Assembly: GCF_029688925.1 (NCBI RefSeq)
Contig: NZ_JARUKY010000009.1
Location: forward strand, 124,001-188,000
DNA from: Evansella sp. AB-P1
GTDB lineage: Bacteria; Bacillota; Bacilli; Bacillales; Salisediminibacteriaceae
Direction: 5' to 3'
Length of the DNA stretch: 64,000 bases
The stretch's first letter is position 1. Every line of letters begins with the position of its first letter. The notes under the pieces were generated by a model. The model saw nothing but the letters and a program-made list of their open reading frames with translations. It had not been told where the DNA came from and did no database searches. Of this stretch, positions 17,023-24,866 are shown in pieces. Position numbers and translations under genes: made by a program.

Positions 17023-17167
17023 TTTGTACTACTAAAACATCTATTATGTCATTTAGATATCGATCACAATAAAAGCTAGAACACTAGGACAAGTCCGTTC
17101 GTAAAAGAGTTTTTTTCCTGTATTCCATCCCACTGCTGTTAATTTTAATCCATCTATACATTTTTAA

Positions 17168-17197
17168 AAGAAAGCTATACATAGGGCTTTCTTTTTT
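17168..17197 (+). terminator. Terminator downstream of the spo0E-like gene
   Basis: AAGAAAGC (17168-17175) pairs with GCTTTCTT (17186-17193) and a T-run follows. It lies 146 nt past the spo0E-like stop; the stretch between holds nothing I recognise. Confidence 0.6.
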
Positions 17198-17296
17198 ATT
17201 ATTCCAGGACTGCAAAAGAAGAAATGGTGGTAATTGAATATAATTCCCCGTTGGTCTACATACAGCATCCTAAACCAAACATTTAGTATAAGTGCG

Positions 17297-17498
17297 TGTT
17301 CAAAAAGGAGGATAAAAATAGCCGAGTCGGCTAAAGTCGCAACGTCCTGTTGCAACGCCGACACTAGCACGTCCTGTGCGTCGAAAGATCAAGGCGGCGT
17401 AGCTTTAAGTACCGCAGCGTTTGCTTTTAATACGTGAGGAACGGAAAAGCAAGCCAACGCAGAGATTCGACAGATATTTTTCCCGGACTTTTTGAACA
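17297..17498 (+). repeat. 202-bp repeat element bounded by TGTTCAAAAAG inverted ends, with GTCCT-loop hairpins
   Basis: The ends TGTTCAAAAAG (17297-17307) and its complement (17488-17498) bracket a structured, relatively GC-rich interior: a short palindrome AGCCGAGTCGGCT (17322-17334), then two hairpins with the same pentaloop, GCAAC-GTCCT-GTTGC and GCAC-GTCCT-GTGC. No ORF of note is present. Similar inverted-end intergenic elements with CGTCCTG hairpins occur in Bacilli as far as I recall. The hairpin loop links it to the dispersed repeats at 19.8, 25.2, 46.7 and 60.2 kb. Confidence 0.6.
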
Positions 17499-17535
17499 TC
17501 CTCTATAATTACCTTACCTATAAATTGCATTATAA

Positions 17536-17567
17536 AAAAACCTTGGATTTCTTTTTCATCCAAGGAG
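17536..17567 (-). terminator. tRNA operon terminator
   Basis: CCTTGGAT / ATCCAAGG stem with a run of T on the minus strand (17534-17542). It lies 13 nt beyond the tRNA-Ala CCA end and closes the five-tRNA transcript. Confidence 0.85.
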
Positions 17568-17579
17568 TAGTAGTATTAT

Positions 17580-17655
17580 TGGTGGAGCCTAGCGGGATCG
17601 AACCGCTGACCTCCTGCGTGCAAAGCAGGCGCTCTCCCATCTGAGCTAAGGCCCC
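17580..17655 (-). tRNA. tRNA-Ala (TGC)
   Basis: 76 nt with CCA encoded. It has a GGGGCCU acceptor, AGCTCAGATGGGAGAGC D arm, anticodon TGC in a CTTTGCACG loop, and GGTTCGATCC T arm. It is the last gene of the cluster. Confidence 0.95.
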
Positions 17656-17678
17656 GATCTTTTTTATTAAATTATAAA

Positions 17679-17754
17679 TGGTGAGCCATGAAGGACTCGA
17701 ACCTTCGACCCTCTGATTAAAAGTCAGATGCTCTACCAACTGAGCTAATGGCTC
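17679..17754 (-). tRNA. tRNA-Lys (TTT)
   Basis: 76 nt with CCA encoded. Acceptor GAGCCAT, anticodon TTT within GACTTTTAATC, T loop GGTTCGAGTCC. Its first 26 bases have been copied into the upstream duplication at 17914-17939. Confidence 0.95.
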
Positions 17755-18105
17755 GTAGAAAATTCAATGATGGTTATCACGAAGCTTACGGACGATGTTT
17801 CCCTTTGTTGTCTTACCTGTTCCTCCCTCTACTAGCTTTGCTTTGTAGTGTATGCGCCGGAACAACTCGTAGAAGTAGATTGCCCTCGCTGTTATTTCAC
17901 ATTCGACGAAGTAAATGCTCGTAACTGAGCTAATGAGTCGTAGTAAATTCAATGATGTCTATCACGAAGCTTACGGACGATGTTTCCCTTTGTTGTTTTA
18001 CCTGTTCCTTCCTCTACTAGCTTTGCTTTGTAGTGTATGCGCCGGAACAACTCGTAGAAGTAGATTGCCTTCGCTTTTATTTCACATTCGACGAAGCGTC
18101 TAGTT
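17736..18105 (-). repeat. Tandem duplication of a 185-nt tRNA spacer
   Basis: The spacer between tRNA-Gln and tRNA-Lys is two head-to-tail copies with a period of 185 nt (for example GAAGCTTACG at 17781 and 17966). The copies differ at only about five of 145 compared positions. Each copy includes the 5' end of a tRNA-Lys gene at its downstream edge; the complete gene is kept only in the copy next to 17754. Confidence 0.85.
17914..17939 (-). pseudogene. 5' fragment of a duplicated tRNA-Lys gene
   Basis: Matches tRNA-Lys bases 1-26 (acceptor 5' strand and D arm, including ATTAGCTCAGTT and GAGCAT) with two substitutions in the acceptor strand and a small deletion in the D loop. It ends abruptly before the anticodon arm, at the duplication junction. 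Confidence 0.75.
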
Positions 18106-18126
18106 AGTTCATCTTTCTTAAAAAAA

Positions 18127-18201
18127 TGGCTGGGCTAGCAGGATTCGAACCTGCGGATCACGGAATCAAAATCCGATGCCTTACCGCTTGGCTATAGCCC
18201 A
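18127..18201 (-). tRNA. tRNA-Gln (TTG)
   Basis: 75 nt with CCA encoded. TGGGCTATAGCC acceptor and D start, anticodon TTG in GGATTTTGATTCC, and a normal T arm. Confidence 0.95.
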
Positions 18202-18296
18202 ACAAAAATTGTTTAAAACAAACGGAGAATCTCTTAGGCAGACACGCTACTGTGCAACGCAAAGTGTGCTCCAGTATATGTATAGAAATAGCCTTT

Positions 18297-18372
18297 TGGA
18301 GCTTCCTAGCGGGCTTGAACCGCTGACCTCATCCTTACCATGGATGCGCTCTACCTACTGAGCTAAGGAAGC
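18297..18372 (-). tRNA. tRNA-Thr (GGT)
   Basis: 76 nt with CCA encoded. GCTTCCTTAGCTCAG start, anticodon GGT in CCATGGTAAGG, T arm GCGGTTCAAGCCCGC. Confidence 0.93.
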
Positions 18373-18373
18373 G

Positions 18374-18449
18374 TGGCTCCACAGGTAGGACTCGAACCTA
18401 CGACCGATCGGTTAACAGCCGATTGCTCTACCAACTGAGCTACTGTGGA
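18374..18449 (-). tRNA. tRNA-Asn (GTT)
   Basis: 76 nt with CCA encoded. TCCACAGTAGCTCAG start, anticodon GTT in CGGCTGTTAACCG, T arm TAGGTTCGAGTCCTA. First gene of the cluster, only one base from tRNA-Thr. Confidence 0.95.
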
Positions 18450-18543
18450 ATAGTTCAATATGTTGTGAAAACTCCCTTGCTTTACATGCTGTTGTTAGAA
18501 GAGAAAATCTCTTAATAAACAAGCTTTCTTTGAGACATTTGAT

Positions 18544-18572
18544 ATGATACTATTTATTTTTCAAAAATGCAA
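18544..18572 (-). promoter_or_regulatory. Promoter of the tRNA cluster
   Basis: Minus-strand TTGCAT (18567-18572), 17-nt spacer, TATCAT (18544-18549), about 95 nt upstream of tRNA-Asn. The remainder of 18450-18675 shows nothing else. Confidence 0.65.
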
Positions 18573-18675
18573 GGGATTTCACTAAAAAAATTAATGATTC
18601 CATTTCAATCTAATAAAAATTACTGTCTGCCCAATAAATATAACTTCGTTAATATACCAAGTCCTAAATTATATG

Positions 18676-18921
18676 TCAATCTGTTTTAGATTCTTTATAT
18701 TTGTTTGTAAATTGTTTTGTTCTCACATACTTTAAATACTCCTTTTGGGATGTAAATCGTTTATATAATTTAAAAATCATCTGGTACCTTTCTTCCATAG
18801 CTTGTTTTACAAGGTTATCAATTCGAGAATCTGAAAGATCTAATAAAAGTTCCTCAAGCTCTCTCTTCAGTAAATATTCCATTTCTTTCGATTCCTTATT
18901 CGTTAACATCATACCAAGCAT
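18676..18921 (-). CDS. Conserved hypothetical small protein
   Basis: An 81-residue, soluble, charged protein predicted to be all-helical (MEYLLKRELEELLLDLSD, VKQAMEERYQMIFKLYKRF). AGGAGG stands 11 bases before the ATG. It lies beside pdaB and the tRNA cluster, divergent from pdaB. I do not recognise a function. The strong ribosome site and helical pattern support it as a real gene. Confidence 0.65.
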   Translation of the reverse strand: MLGMMLTNKESKEMEYLLKRELEELLLDLSDSRIDNLVKQAMEERYQMIFKLYKRFTSQKEYLKYVRTKQFTNKYKESKTD

Positions 18922-19046
18922 TTTACGATTCCTCCTAAAAAGTCCGTGTATCTGAAATTATTTTCGTTTTTTCCAATTTTTATTCATAAATGCCTGTCCA
19001 TCGAATAGATATTAATTAAGCTTGGACAAGAAAAGGGGGGTTGGGA

Positions 19047-19805
19047 ATGAATTTTATATGGGTTTGGAATGCAAAAACAATAAAGCGTTATATGATAATT
19101 GCCATCGCTGCTTTTTTCACAGCAGGAATTCTATTCGTAGAAAGATCACAAATTCCTGTCTTTTCAACTGACGAAGAACCGTTTGCCATTTATAAAGTGG
19201 ATGCAGAAGACAAAGAAATAGCTCTTACATTTAATATTAGCTGGGGAGAGGAACGAGCTACTCCAATTTTAGATACGCTAAAGGAATTAGATATTGCTGG
19301 GACATTTTTTGTATCTGCTGAATGGGCTGAAAGGCACCCTGAGATTGTGGAACGTATTTTGGAGGATGGACATGAATTAGGTAACCACGGATATGAGCAT
19401 GATCACTATACAAAATGGGATGATGAGAAGATTAAATCTGATATTCAAAAATCCAATCGCATTATTACTGAAGTAAGCAATGAAACACCAAAATACTTAC
19501 GTCCTCCGAATGGTACTTTCGATGAACGCGTCTTAAATATCGCTGCAGATTTAAATTACGATGTTATACACTGGAGTATTAATTCAGAGGACTGGAAAAA
19601 TCCTGGTGTAGATACTATTGTTGAAAATGTAATCTCTGAAGTAACAAATGGTGACATTGTACTCATGCACGCATCAGATTCAGCAAAACAAACGAATGAA
19701 GCATTACCAGAAATAATTGATCAGTTAAAGAGTAGTGGCTTTAACTTTAACACTATTTCAGAGCTTTTATCCGGTGCTGAAATTTCTTCAAAAGAAGTAC
19801 ATTAG
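19047..19805 (+). CDS. pdaB: Sporulation polysaccharide deacetylase PdaB
   Basis: A NodB-type polysaccharide deacetylase-like protein, needed in Bacillus for spore cortex integrity. The 252-residue protein has an N-terminal signal anchor (MIIAIAAFFTAGILF) followed by the NodB fold: ALTFNISWG where most relatives have TFDD-type residues, GTFFVSAEWAERHPE, the metal-type motif NHGYEH, RPPNGTFD and GDIVLMHASDSAKQT. The ATG at 19047 lies six bases after AAGGGGGG; the TTG at 19041 touches the ribosome site. The aspartate-to-asparagine change in motif 1 makes catalysis uncertain. Confidence 0.93.
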   Translation: MNFIWVWNAKTIKRYMIIAIAAFFTAGILFVERSQIPVFSTDEEPFAIYKVDAEDKEIALTFNISWGEERATPILDTLKELDIAGTFFVSAEWAERHPEIVERILEDGHELGNHGYEHDHYTKWDDEKIKSDIQKSNRIITEVSNETPKYLRPPNGTFDERVLNIAADLNYDVIHWSINSEDWKNPGVDTIVENVISEVTNGDIVLMHASDSAKQTNEALPEIIDQLKSSGFNFNTISELLSGAEISSKEVH

Positions 19806-19807
19806 AT

Positions 19808-19932
19808 TAAGAAAAGCACAAGGCGCCCCAATTTAACCTAAGAACACCCACGTCCTGTGGGCAAAGGTTAAATCATCGACGTCCTGTCTCCTATACATCG
19901 TTAGAAAAAACTTATAAATTCTACTCTTTAAA
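19808..19932 (+). repeat. Dispersed GTCCT-hairpin repeat, copy A
   Basis: Outer stem TTTAACCT / AGGTTAAA (19832-19839 with 19865-19872) encloses CCCAC-GTCCT-GTGGG (19847-19861); a second hairpin GAC-GTCCT-GTC follows (19878-19888). The 5' GCGC hairpin is altered here (GCAC). Located between the convergent pdaB and kbaA genes. Confidence 0.8.
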
Positions 19933-19961
19933 AAAACTCGGCCATCATTTAGATGGTCGAG
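19929..19961 (-). terminator. kbaA terminator overlapping its stop codon
   Basis: Stem 19937-19946 with 19952-19961 (one G-U) and a T-run on the minus strand. The hairpin includes the last codons of kbaA and its stop at 19945-19947. Confidence 0.75.
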
Positions 19962-20595
19962 CTTTCACTTTTGTACGATTATTTTTTGTTTGAACGTTTT
20001 TATCCTTTTCATCCTTTTGATTTAAGTGATGAAGCACTAAAATTTGCCACGTATTTGCAACTAGTAACGGAACAATGGAGCTTATTAAAAACGTTAATTC
20101 ATTCTCCCTTAAAGCTGGAATCCACTCAATTGATGTAACTACCACCATAAAAAATACAGTTGGGATAAAAGCTGAGATATTCGTTTCTTTCGTCTTTATA
20201 TACGCAACAATTAATGCATATGCTAATAATAAAATAGGTAATATTGTATAGCCAAGCATCGATTCCCCGTCTTCTGCAAATAATAAGTGTCTGAAAAACA
20301 TTAAATCAAATAGAACAAAGGCGATGATAATAACCTGTACCCTATTCCACAACTGCATAGATTTAAATATCCCTAGTCCGAATCGATGAACTGTTAAATA
20401 AGCGAAAAATCCCATTTGCGCAATAACAGTCCAAATAGCTGGTGTAATAATAATCATAATAAAACCACCGAATTGTAAATCAGCTAAGTCATTTATATGA
20501 GTTCTCCAATCTAAAATAAAGGCAATAATAAATCCAGCTGTAGTACCGATTAGCAATGTTGTATTAAATAAAAAAACAACTTTTCTTGTATTCAA
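19945..20595 (-). CDS. kbaA: KinB-signalling pathway protein KbaA
   Basis: An integral membrane protein needed for KinB-dependent activation of the sporulation phosphorelay in Bacillus. The 216-residue protein has about six hydrophobic segments and a basic tail (RTKVKARPSK). The position between pdaB and gerD is conserved in Bacillus. Biochemical activity is not known for the family. The gap 20596-20948 holds its promoter region and that of gerD; I could not assign a clear sigma-G site. Confidence 0.9.
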   Translation of the reverse strand: MNTRKVVFLFNTTLLIGTTAGFIIAFILDWRTHINDLADLQFGGFIMIIITPAIWTVIAQMGFFAYLTVHRFGLGIFKSMQLWNRVQVIIIAFVLFDLMFFRHLLFAEDGESMLGYTILPILLLAYALIVAYIKTKETNISAFIPTVFFMVVVTSIEWIPALRENELTFLISSIVPLLVANTWQILVLHHLNQKDEKDKNVQTKNNRTKVKARPSK

Positions 20596-20948
20596 TGTAG
20601 TTCCTCCCGTAATATGTCAGTCCATTTACTATTTTATCAAAATTTCTTTTTCTTTCGCCAGCTTTTTCTATTTTTTACTCCATTTCTTTTGCTTGTAGAA
20701 AGATAACTGTATAATCCCCCTAATGAACATCCATATTATAAATGAAAAAAATAATATTAAATTTATTGAATATCCCTTTTTGCTCTAAATGAATATAAGC
20801 GTCGTTATAAGTGATTTTGATGAGATCAGAACAAATGAGACTCCTCGAAAATGTTATCACATTTTCACCTTTCTCAATAAATTAGGTAAGTTATTTCTAA
20901 AATCAATTTATTTCCGGAAAAACTGTCGATGGAAAGGAGCCGCTACCA

Positions 20949-21560
20949 GTGTGGCATTTAAACCGTAACATTCTCTATATTGGTATTATCTTCATTTTGT
21001 TAGCTACTAGCACTGGATGTGCAGCAATGGAGGAACAAAATACATCTCAGCCTAGTTATGAAAGCACTAAAAAGATGATGGTAGACATGCTTCAAACAGA
21101 AGAAGGAAAAAAAGCAATACAAGAAGTGCTTAAGGATGATGAAGTAAAAACAGCACTTGTTATAGAACAAGATTACGTTCGAGAAACGATACAATCTACA
21201 TTAACATCAGAAGAAGGAAAAGAATATTGGCAAAAAGTCATGCAGGATCCTGAATTTGCAAAATCATTTGCAGAAAGTATGCAGAATGAGAATGAAAAGC
21301 TGTTAAAAAATTTAATGAAGGACCCTGAGTATCAAGAAATGATGATTTCTGTATTGAAAGATCCAGAGATGGAAGAAGAATATTTAGAATTAATGAAAAG
21401 TAAGGAATACCGTCAACAAATTATGACTGTAATGACAGAAGCATTTGAAAGCCCTTTTTTCGTAGCTAAAATTAATGAAATTTTGGCTAGAGTTGCCGAA
21501 GAACAAATGAAAAAAGATGATGATCAAGAGCAGAAGAAAGAAGATGAAGAAGAAGAATAA
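20949..21560 (+). CDS. gerD: Spore germination lipoprotein GerD
   Basis: Lipoprotein of the inner spore membrane that clusters germinant receptors into the germinosome. The 203-residue protein has a signal peptide with lipobox TGC (ATSTGCAAM), a helical core with repeated EEGKxxxQxxxxDxE motifs, and an acidic tail (DDDQEQKKEDEEEE). The start is GTG at 20949, eight bases after AAAGGAG. Divergent from kbaA, as in Bacillus. Confidence 0.92.
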   Translation: MWHLNRNILYIGIIFILLATSTGCAAMEEQNTSQPSYESTKKMMVDMLQTEEGKKAIQEVLKDDEVKTALVIEQDYVRETIQSTLTSEEGKEYWQKVMQDPEFAKSFAESMQNENEKLLKNLMKDPEYQEMMISVLKDPEMEEEYLELMKSKEYRQQIMTVMTEAFESPFFVAKINEILARVAEEQMKKDDDQEQKKEDEEEE

Positions 21561-21647
21561 AGTTATATTAGTAGAGGAAGAGAAATGAATATGTGAAAGC
21601 ATCCGCATAGAATGAATCACTCTAGAAAAAGAATATTTTCATTCACC

Positions 21648-21803
21648 ATGGTGCAAATTTCCTATTGAATGGGTGGTCTACCCTGAAAATAGAAGCGTTC
21701 TAGAAGCCCAAAAAGCTGGAAAATCATAAGATGTGTTTGCAGTTAAAGGAAATCTTCATACTTCATGGTGCAAGTTTAACTTGCATGAGAATACCCTGAA
21801 AAT
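21648..21803. repeat. Imperfect direct repeat downstream of gerD
   Basis: Two related segments (about 21648-21690 and 21763-21803) share CATGGTGCAA and ACCCTGAAAAT at similar spacing. The second folds as GCAAG-TTTAA-CTTGC. No ORF is supported. Function unknown. Confidence 0.35.
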
Positions 21804-21809
21804 GAATGA

Positions 21810-21856
21810 AAGGATGTATTTACTGTATTAATACCAGTAAATACATCCTTTTTTAT
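21810..21856 (+). terminator. Terminator between gerD and salA
   Basis: Perfect 16-bp stem (21810-21825 with 21835-21850) followed by a T-run on the plus strand. It ends transcription from gerD and, being symmetric, may also stop the minus strand after salA. Confidence 0.8.
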
Positions 21857-21859
21857 TAT

Positions 21860-22909
21860 TTATTCGTTTTCAATTTTATTAATAACATTGTCTGCCATCT
21901 CTAAATAAATTTTCCCAATTGGATGATCTTCTCCATATATGGATGGGGCAAAGTCATTTTCATCAATTTCAGGCTGTCCTAGAGGGATTTGTGCCAAAAC
22001 TTCACTTTGAAGTTCTTGAGCAAGCTTGTCTCCTCCGCCAGTTCCAAATACATACTCCTTCTCACCAGTTAATTTACTTTCAAAGAAGGACATATTTTCC
22101 ACTACCCCTAATATTTCATGGTCTGTCTTAATAGCCATAGCACCTGCTCGAGCCGCTACGAAAGCTGCTGTTGCATGGGGTGTTGTTACTATAATTTCCT
22201 TTGACTGAGGAATCATCGTATGAACATCTAACGCTACATCCCCTGTTCCTGGCGGTAAATCAAGAATGAGGTAATCAAGCTCTCCCCACTCTACTTCTTC
22301 AAAGAAATTTTTCAGCATTTTACCTAACATAGGTCCACGCCAAATAATTGGTGAATTATCTTCAACGAAAAAACCCATTGAAATTACTTGTACATCAAAA
22401 CGGTTCACTGGAAAGATTCTCTGTCCCTCTACTTTTGGTCTTTCTTCAATGCCCATCATATCTGGAACACTAAAGCCGTATATATCGGCATCAATTATTC
22501 CAACTTTTTTCCCTTTTCTCGCTAAAGATGTAGCTAAATTTACAGAAACTGTAGATTTACCTACACCGCCCTTACCACTTGTTACTGCAATAAAGGTGGT
22601 GTTTGTCTGATCTAACAACGACTTCTTTTCTTCCGTTGCTTGGCCACCATATTGTTTTACTTCTTCATCTGACATTTTTTCAAAACGTAACCCTACAGAA
22701 TCAGCTCCAGCTCCTTTTACAGCTGTTACTACCTCCTGTTGTAACTGCATCTGCTCTGCCGTACCTGGTTGAGAGATGGCTAATTTTAAGCTTACCATAT
22801 TATCTTTAATTTTAAGCTCCTTAACTGCTTGAAGCTCAATAAGGTTTTTTCCTAATACAGGCTCTTGCACGCTTTTTAATGCTTCAAGCACTTGTTCTTC
22901 TGTTACCAT
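21860..22909 (-). CDS. salA: Mrp/NBP35-family P-loop ATPase SalA
   Basis: A 349-residue ATPase. The N-terminal MIP18/DUF59-like domain (about 1-85) precedes the P-loop domain with the deviant Walker A GKGGVGKST, IDADIYGFSVPDMMG, LPPGTGDVALD and VVENMSFFE. The two cysteines found in iron-sulfur carrier members are absent, as I recall for Bacillus SalA, which acts in repression of scoC rather than cluster delivery. Start ATG at 22909 after AAGGGCGG; the ATG at 22933 is upstream of that site. Confidence 0.9.
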   Translation of the reverse strand: MVTEEQVLEALKSVQEPVLGKNLIELQAVKELKIKDNMVSLKLAISQPGTAEQMQLQQEVVTAVKGAGADSVGLRFEKMSDEEVKQYGGQATEEKKSLLDQTNTTFIAVTSGKGGVGKSTVSVNLATSLARKGKKVGIIDADIYGFSVPDMMGIEERPKVEGQRIFPVNRFDVQVISMGFFVEDNSPIIWRGPMLGKMLKNFFEEVEWGELDYLILDLPPGTGDVALDVHTMIPQSKEIIVTTPHATAAFVAARAGAMAIKTDHEILGVVENMSFFESKLTGEKEYVFGTGGGDKLAQELQSEVLAQIPLGQPEIDENDFAPSIYGEDHPIGKIYLEMADNVINKIENE

Positions 22910-23003
22910 AGTTACACCGCCCTTTACTAACATCTATGAGTTGGATTCCCGTTTAGTATAACATAAACGTCTAATATTCATGATGATTTACATCACACAC
23001 ATT

Positions 23004-23030
23004 TAAAAAACTTGGTAAAATACCAAGTTT
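23004..23030 (-). terminator. cwlD terminator
   Basis: AACTTGGTA / TACCAAGTT stem (23009-23017 with 23021-23029) with T6 on the minus strand. It separates cwlD from salA. Confidence 0.85.
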
Positions 23031-23053
23031 TCATGGATAAATACTATATTGTT

Positions 23054-23773
23054 TTAACTACCTGCATTGGGTAAAGGATCATCAGCCATATATCGAAGGA
23101 TACCTTCATAAATAGAAGCTGCAACCTTTTGTTGGTAATCTTTCGTATCTAATAATTCCGCTTCTGATGGATTTGATAGAAATCCTACTTCAACCAATGC
23201 TCCTGGTATATTTGCTTGCTGAAGAACATATACGCTATTTATTGATTTTGCTTCACGATTGGTGTTCTCAAGATTTCTCCTTAATTCCCCTTGAATATGT
23301 TTTGCTACATTTTCATTTCCCTCAATTGTTCGATTATAGAAAGTTTGTGCTCCTCGCCATTTTGGAGACGGAATGGAATTTAAATGAATGGATACAAATA
23401 AGTCAGAATTGGATTCATTTATTAATGAAACCCTTTTTCGCAAATCCTCTACTTTTCGTGAACGGACACGCTGAGTACTATCCGAAGCTAAATCATAATC
23501 CCCTTCTCTTGTCATGAGAACTAAAGCACCAGCTTGCTGCAAATAGTCCCGCAATAAGAAGCTGATTTGGAGAGTCACATCCTTTTCTAATGTACCTGTT
23601 TTTGACGAAGCACCACCATCTATACCACCATGTCCTGGGTCTATAACAATTACCTTCCCAGACAAAGGCAAGTGCCACCCCGTTGAACTTCTACTTAAAA
23701 ACTGTATTTCAATAATTGCAATTAGTAATCCGATTATTAACGCGATGGCAACAAGCTTCCACAATCTTTTCAT
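23054..23773 (-). CDS. cwlD: Spore cortex N-acetylmuramoyl-L-alanine amidase CwlD
   Basis: Zinc amidase that, with PdaA, makes the muramic-delta-lactam of spore cortex needed for germination. The 239-residue protein has an N-terminal membrane anchor (KLVAIALIIGLLIAIIEI) and an Amidase_3 domain with VIDPGHGGIDGGA, the zinc glutamate in EKDVTLQ, SIHLNS and the catalytic EVGFLSN. ATG at 23773 follows AAGGGGG; the GTG at 23797 is upstream of it. Confidence 0.95.
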   Translation of the reverse strand: MKRLWKLVAIALIIGLLIAIIEIQFLSRSSTGWHLPLSGKVIVIDPGHGGIDGGASSKTGTLEKDVTLQISFLLRDYLQQAGALVLMTREGDYDLASDSTQRVRSRKVEDLRKRVSLINESNSDLFVSIHLNSIPSPKWRGAQTFYNRTIEGNENVAKHIQGELRRNLENTNREAKSINSVYVLQQANIPGALVEVGFLSNPSEAELLDTKDYQQKVAASIYEGILRYMADDPLPNAGS

Positions 23774-23834
23774 GTCCTCGTCCCCCTTTGTCCTCACTTT
23801 TTATTTATATGGGACAGGACATTTTTTATGATTA

Positions 23835-24272
23835 TTAATGTAGACGAAGTCGGTATTTCTTTTCTCCCTCTTTAAAACCTAAGGTCCACCATTTTTTAAT
23901 GAATCCAGCACTTCTATGCCATTGCTGCTCCTCTTCTTTTGAATCCAATGAAAACCATGAAGAAAACTGACTAGTCGTTTGTCTAATATAAGTGTTTAGC
24001 TCTTCTTTACACCTTTCTTGCACTTGTTCCTCTGTTTCTCCATAATATCCAAACCTTCCATATTCAGAACCAAGTAAATAGGCATCAATCCCAATATCTA
24101 AGCAATAATCAATTAGATACAACTTTCCGACTGACTGACCAACTAAATTTTGGAAAAACCGTTCATGTACATCCTTTCTCATATCTTCAATGGATAACGC
24201 CCTTAACATGCTACGTTCAAATTTCCATTGCTTCTTTCGCCTTCTTTCGCCTAAATCCGTTACAACGTTCAT
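23835..24272 (-). CDS. ybaK: YbaK family protein (DUF2521)
   Basis: A 145-residue soluble protein found next to cwlD in Bacillus, rich in aromatic and charged residues (YLIDYCLDIGIDAYLLGSEY, WHRSAGFIKKWWTLGF). Function is unknown; conservation of place suggests a sporulation link. Spaced 61 nt before cwlD on the same strand. Confidence 0.85.
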   Translation of the reverse strand: MNVVTDLGERRRKKQWKFERSMLRALSIEDMRKDVHERFFQNLVGQSVGKLYLIDYCLDIGIDAYLLGSEYGRFGYYGETEEQVQERCKEELNTYIRQTTSQFSSWFSLDSKEEEQQWHRSAGFIKKWWTLGFKEGEKKYRLRLH

Positions 24273-24332
24273 AATTTAATCGCCTCTACTTTTTTACTCT
24301 TATTGTTTATATAGAGGTCACAATCAATTAGG

Positions 24333-24452
24333 CTAAATACTTGGCATCATTAGTGGATTTACACCATGGGAAACATTACTTTTATATTGTGGTGACTGCA
24401 AATAAGAGCTTTTCAATCTATTTTCTAAAGAGACTTCTGGAGAATTTGGCAT
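24333..24452 (-). CDS. Possible 39-residue peptide
   Basis: ATG at 24452 to TAG at 24333, beginning MPNSPEVSLENRL and ending PLMMPSI. The ribosome site is weak (GGTGAG). It lies between two more credible genes on the same strand. It has no recognised family and may be chance. Confidence 0.3.
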   Translation of the reverse strand: MPNSPEVSLENRLKSSYLQSPQYKSNVSHGVNPLMMPSI

Positions 24453-24497
24453 AATCTCACTCACCATCAAAAGGAAATTTTATAAATTCTAAAACAA

Positions 24498-24533
24498 CAA
24501 CAAAAACGCAAGTAAAAAGTACATTTACTTGCG
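24498..24533 (-). terminator. Terminator of the 57-residue ORF
   Basis: CGCAAGTAAA / TTTACTTGCG (24507-24516 with 24524-24533), followed by TTTTTGTTG on the minus strand. It lies 16 nt past the stop at 24549, which supports that small gene. Confidence 0.75.
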
Positions 24534-24548
24534 CTTGATCTTTATTGT

Positions 24549-24722
24549 TTAGTCCTCTCTTATTTGACTTTCAATAATTTCATCACGTATAGCCGGTTCA
24601 TCCATCTCTTTAGAATAGGTGTGTGTTTTTTTGTCCTCCTCGTTCACAAGCTTTGAGGTTTTTATGGTAGCTGATGAAAGGTTTAAATTCGGTGCACCTT
24701 CTTCATTCCATTTATTACTCAT
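24549..24722 (-). CDS. Small hypothetical protein
   Basis: A 57-residue acidic protein (MSNKWNEEGAPNLNLSS at the start, DEIIESQIRED at the end). AAAGGAAG lies eight bases before the ATG and a good terminator follows the stop. Hydrophilic with no cysteine or membrane segment. The setting among sporulation genes suggests a spore or stress protein, but I do not recognise it. Confidence 0.55.
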   Translation of the reverse strand: MSNKWNEEGAPNLNLSSATIKTSKLVNEEDKKTHTYSKEMDEPAIRDEIIESQIRED

Positions 24723-24866
24723 TCATTCACTTCCTTTCGAAAAAAGAACTACCTATTTGTTAAGGATTATCATACCCATAAGTTCAAAAATAATGAATGA
24801 AAAGTTATCATTCTTGAGATAGTAAAATTGATCGATACTTTTGCGAAACCAATTGGGAGGAAAATT

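Noticed and set aside
17764-17952. ORF with GTGKTTKG resembling a P-loop, in the tRNA spacer
   Set aside because: It lies in the duplicated tRNA-Gln to tRNA-Lys spacer and runs into the tRNA-Lys fragment. It has no ribosome site and no fold beyond the chance motif.
20596-20948. Sigma-G promoter for gerD
   Set aside because: TGAATA-like -35 boxes occur, but none has a matching -10 at proper spacing, so I did not annotate one.
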